Below are positions 31,059-33,164 of a stretch of DNA of 33,164 nt, one piece after another; the first letter of the stretch is position 1, and each line of letters begins with the position of its first letter. Made by a program: the position numbers and the translations under genes. The stretch comes from an uncultured Pseudomonadota bacterium (GTDB lineage: Bacteria; Myxococcota_A; UBA796; GCA-2862545). The notes below the pieces were generated by a model that saw only the letters and a list, made by a program, of their open reading frames with translations, was not told the origin of the DNA and did no database searches. The stretch lies in NCBI GenBank assembly GCA_913061235.1, contig CAJXTB010000039.1:1-33164 (forward strand), given 5' to 3'.

Positions 31059-32303
31059 CTACGGCGTTGCTTCTGCCGGCTGCTCTGACAAGGGAACGGT
31101 GGTGATGGGAAGCCCAAACATCCACAATCGGCCGGTGCCGTAGTCAGCGACGTACATGCGTCCAGAGGCATCCACACCGAAGGTACTGATCAGCATGCCC
31201 GTGCTTCCGAGTCTGTGAAGTTCGCCGGGCGTTCCGGTGTCATCGGGTAGTGCCATGGCCCACATTCGACCCGTGACGAAGTCTGCGAATACGTATTTTC
31301 CAGTCAGGTCGGAGATGGAGCGGCCCTTGTAGACGTAGCCACCGGTGATGCTGACGCCGGCGTCATGGTCGTAGACGTGGAACGGGGGGACCGAGCCGTC
31401 ATTCTCGCAGTCTTGGCCGTCAACAACCGGGAAACACACCCGTCCTTCTCGGTTGTTCCAGCCCAGATTGTCGCCTGAAGAAGCGACGGACAGCTCCTCC
31501 CAGGTGTCTTGGCCAACGTCCGCCACAACGAGCCTGCCGTCGGGAGCGAAGCTGAAGCGCCAGGGATTGCGTAGGCCATAGGCCCAGATCTCAGGCTGGA
31601 CATTGGCCTCACCCACAAACGGGTTGTCTGCTGGGATGCCGTAGGGTTCGACTGCGGCGTCTACGTCAACGCGCAGGATGTTGCCGAGCAGGGTGGAGCG
31701 GTCCTGGCCGTTTCCGAAGGGGTCGTCTTTGAGGCCGCCGTCGCCCATCCCGATGTACAGCATCTTGTCGGGGCCGAACTGAAGCTGTCCGGCGTTGTGG
31801 TTCTGGTACGGCTGCTCCACCTGGAGAACATGCTGAATCAGGGTAGGGGAGGTGTGTACATCTGCGGCCTGGTACTCGCTGATTCGCGTCACTTCTGGAG
31901 ACACACCACTCGGGGTGTGGTTGATGAAGAAGCGGCCATTCGTCGCGAAGTCGGGGTGGAAGGCCAGGCCGAGTAGGCCTTGTTCAGAGACCGTGACGAC
32001 GTCTACGCGGAACCACTCGGTGACTGTACCGGCTGCAATGTCTACGGTGTACGCCACGCCGGGTTTGGTGAGCACGACCGCATGAGTGGAGTCTCCGGGG
32101 GCGAACTGAATGTCCGTGGCTTGCTCCAAGCCCTCCGCCACAGGGATGAAGCCGATTTCGATGCGTGGATGGTCCGCGTCTACGGTGTCGGGGCCTTCCA
32201 CTGAAGACGCTTCGTAGTCACCGTCCAAGACCCGGACCGCCGTCCGCTCGACAGCGCGGCATCCGGTGAGCAGGACGGCAGAGAGTAGGGCGAATCGAAA
32301 CAT
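31059..32303 (-). CDS. PQQ-type sugar/sorbosone-dehydrogenase-like beta-propeller lipoprotein
   Basis: 414 residues. ATG 32303 has GAGG six bases upstream and begins a lipoprotein signal peptide (MFRFALLSAVLLTGC, Cys15); frames further upstream add unlikely residues. The body is the six-blade propeller of soluble glucose dehydrogenase and sorbosone-dehydrogenase-like proteins: EQGLLGLAFHPDF, NHNAGQLQFGPDKMLYIGMGDGG, ILRVDVD, WAYGLRNPWRFSFAPDGRLVVADVGQDTWEE and the last blades GGYVYKG and GKYVFADFVTGRMW. Family members oxidise sugars or aldoses with PQQ and bind calcium. Many lipoprotein relatives have unproven substrates, and I did not confirm every PQQ contact. An outer-membrane, periplasm-facing or surface location is inferred. 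Confidence 0.92.
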   Translation of the reverse strand: MFRFALLSAVLLTGCRAVERTAVRVLDGDYEASSVEGPDTVDADHPRIEIGFIPVAEGLEQATDIQFAPGDSTHAVVLTKPGVAYTVDIAAGTVTEWFRVDVVTVSEQGLLGLAFHPDFATNGRFFINHTPSGVSPEVTRISEYQAADVHTSPTLIQHVLQVEQPYQNHNAGQLQFGPDKMLYIGMGDGGLKDDPFGNGQDRSTLLGNILRVDVDAAVEPYGIPADNPFVGEANVQPEIWAYGLRNPWRFSFAPDGRLVVADVGQDTWEELSVASSGDNLGWNNREGRVCFPVVDGQDCENDGSVPPFHVYDHDAGVSITGGYVYKGRSISDLTGKYVFADFVTGRMWAMALPDDTGTPGELHRLGSTGMLISTFGVDASGRMYVADYGTGRLWMFGLPITTVPLSEQPAEATP

Positions 32304-32928
32304 GGACGGCCTCGGCGGTGTGGGGGCCGTGTATCCGTTGCGAGTCCAGGCGTGCCAAGCCGCTTCACCGGACCCTACGACCGCTACTCGGTGGGACCTC
32401 CACGTTGAACTCGAACCTGACGCTCTGGCACGCCACATTCGGCCGCCGTATTCCTAGTGGTGTCCAGTTACAACGTGGATAGTTTCCGGTCGTCCAGAAC
32501 GTGCACTGGCGCTGGTTTCTTTTGTCCACGACGTCGGCTGCCCCTGTCGCCGCCGGTCATCTCCAATTTTGCCCAGCTTCTCTTCGCAGCAGGGGTAGCC
32601 GAAAACGGAGTTTTCTGGTGGGATCTGTAAAGTGAGGCTGGTTGATGGAAGTGAAACGTATGAGCCAGGCATTTAGAAGATGTAACCTTTGAACCTGGTA
32701 TGTTTCCGGTTCGGATCACCTGTGTTGCTCGTCATGAAATCCCTCGTTGATGCTATTTTCGGGTGTTTTCTTTCGCTAGGGTTAGGTGCTCGCGTTGCCA
32801 ACGGGGATGAGCGTGAAAACGACACCCTCGGGAACAACAGGGTCGCCACTCGGGCGACCTGCAGTCCGGGCCTCCTGCCCGACATTCGCGACCGAATAAA
32901 AGGTCGCATCGAAAGATGAGTATTAAAA
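32304..32928. other. Long intergenic region and 5' leader of the RRM gene
   Basis: No gene is visible in these 625 bases; short open frames here lack ribosome sites and recognisable sequence. Composition is visibly more AT-rich from about 32480 on (runs such as tttctttt, gctattttcggg, gtgttttcttt). No convincing -35/-10 pair was found for the RRM gene. The last 90 bases hold three consecutive hairpins, described separately. A weak ribosome site, GATGAG, ends eight bases before ATG 32929. Confidence 0.55.
32841..32907 (+). promoter_or_regulatory. Three-hairpin 5' leader element of the RRM protein gene
   Basis: Three stems follow one another: GGTCGCC/GGCGACC (32841-32847 with 32853-32859, loop ACTCG), CGGGC/GCCCG (32867-32871 with 32877-32881, loop CTCCT) and GCGACC/GGTCGC (32888-32893 with 32902-32907, loop GAATAAAA). 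The first and third stems have interchangeable arms, so the leader could refold. The loop CTCCT of the middle stem could pair with a purine-rich ribosome site. Leaders of cold-induced RNA-binding genes are often regulatory; a thermosensor or autoregulation site is possible but unproven. Confidence 0.5.
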
Positions 32929-33138
32929 ATGGGTAAGAAGCTTTTTGTTGGTGGCCTTTCTTGGGGAACCGACGACAATAGCCTCCACGCAGCCTTTGAA
33001 GCATTTGGTGAAGTCACCGAAGCTAAGGTTATCTCCGACCGTGAAACCGGTCGTTCACGCGGCTTCGGCTTCGTGACCTTCACCGATGGCGCTGCAGCCG
33101 ACTCTGCAATTGCCAAGATGGACGGATCCGACCTCGAC
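32929..33138 (+). CDS. RRM-domain RNA-binding protein, 3' end missing
   Basis: 70 codons are present before foreign adapter sequence. ATG 32929 opens directly into one RNA recognition motif. RNP-2 is KLFVGGLSW (residues 4-12) and RNP-1 is RGFGFVTF (44-51), with the aromatic residues that stack on RNA bases. The helices DNSLHAAFEAFG and DSAIAKMDG are in place. Family members are usually 80-100 residues with a Gly-rich tail and act as cold-induced RNA chaperones in cyanobacteria and many proteobacteria. The real gene must continue: a Gly-Arg pair typically follows the last real residues, MDGSDLD. Codon use looks more AT-tolerant than in the neighbours, as is usual for highly expressed genes. 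Confidence 0.93.
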
Positions 33139-33164
33139 CTGTCTCTTATACACATCTCCGAGCC
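33139..33164. other. Nextera transposon adapter, not genomic
   Basis: CTGTCTCTTATACACATCT (33139-33157) is the Tn5/Nextera mosaic end, and the following CCGAGCC (33158-33164) is the start of the Nextera read-2 adapter arm. It replaces the expected continuation of the RRM gene in mid-codon context. Read on the minus strand it yields the well-known artefact peptide beginning MCIRDR. These 26 bases should be trimmed. Confidence 0.98.

Noticed and set aside
32454-32672. Short minus-strand frames in the gap upstream of the RRM gene
   Set aside because: No ribosome site, no recognisable sequence, several overlapping alternatives in different frames.
32673-33155. 160-codon minus-strand frame with an MCIRDR start at the right end
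   Set aside because: Its first codons come from the Nextera adapter and the rest is the complement of the RRM gene and its leader.

Overview
The window is GC-rich chromosomal DNA, probably from an uncultured member of the Myxococcota or a close 'deltaproteobacterial' relative. Three things point there. Two proteins end in MYXO-CTERM-like tripartite tails (Gly/Cys/Ser motif, one hydrophobic helix, Arg cluster). Thrombospondin type 3, MopE-type and CxDGxDND Asp-rich repeats are abundant. Two lipoproteins begin their mature part with Cys-Pro followed by Asp-Thr-Gly-Asp-Thr. No 16S rRNA or other marker gene is present, so the placement is an inference. I see no prophage, insertion sequence, CRISPR array, rRNA or tRNA.

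Layout from left to right. (1) 1-4195, minus strand: the start of a secreted type 3 repeat protein cut by the window edge, then a 1290-residue surface protein (L-type lectin domain, adhesin-like domain, two repeat arrays, sorting tail) with a good intrinsic terminator. (2) 4329-8143: a VOC-ABM fusion, a 7-TM Cys-rich membrane protein, a spermidine-synthase-like methyltransferase and a RarD transporter. (3) 8186-11455: a 1089-residue MopE/FG-GAP exported protein. (4) 11468-12684: a divergent AraC regulator and cupin pair. (5) 12833-16428: a divergent sulfatase-fold/TPR lipoprotein and a MYXO-CTERM protein. (6) 16443-21790: carotenoid-isomerase-like FAD enzyme, MAPEG protein, MFS transporter, small helical protein and formate-tetrahydrofolate ligase. 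(7) 21800-26717: an MltF-like lytic transglycosylase facing a calpain-like protease lipoprotein, which heads a compact run with a CAT-like acyltransferase and an alpha/beta hydrolase. (8) 26687-32303, minus strand: AlkB-like dioxygenase, three lipoproteins (Ig/CARDB, Cys-repeat/lamin-tail, small Cys-rich) and a PQQ-sugar-dehydrogenase-like propeller lipoprotein. (9) 32929-33138: the first 70 codons of an RRM RNA-binding protein, cut by 26 bases of Nextera transposon adapter (33139-33164), which is not genomic.

The dominant theme is the cell envelope. Seven proteins have lipoboxes, at least three more are exported, and many carry Asp-rich calcium-type repeats. The lectin protein, MopE/FG-GAP protein, type 3 repeat proteins, calpain-like protease and sugar-dehydrogenase-like propeller all belong to families that often bind calcium, so a calcium-stabilised surface coat is a reasonable but unproven idea. 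Strand alternation is extreme. Six convergent pairs are separated by at most 14 bases or overlap, and several divergent pairs share 32-100 bases, leaving little room for terminators or separate promoters.
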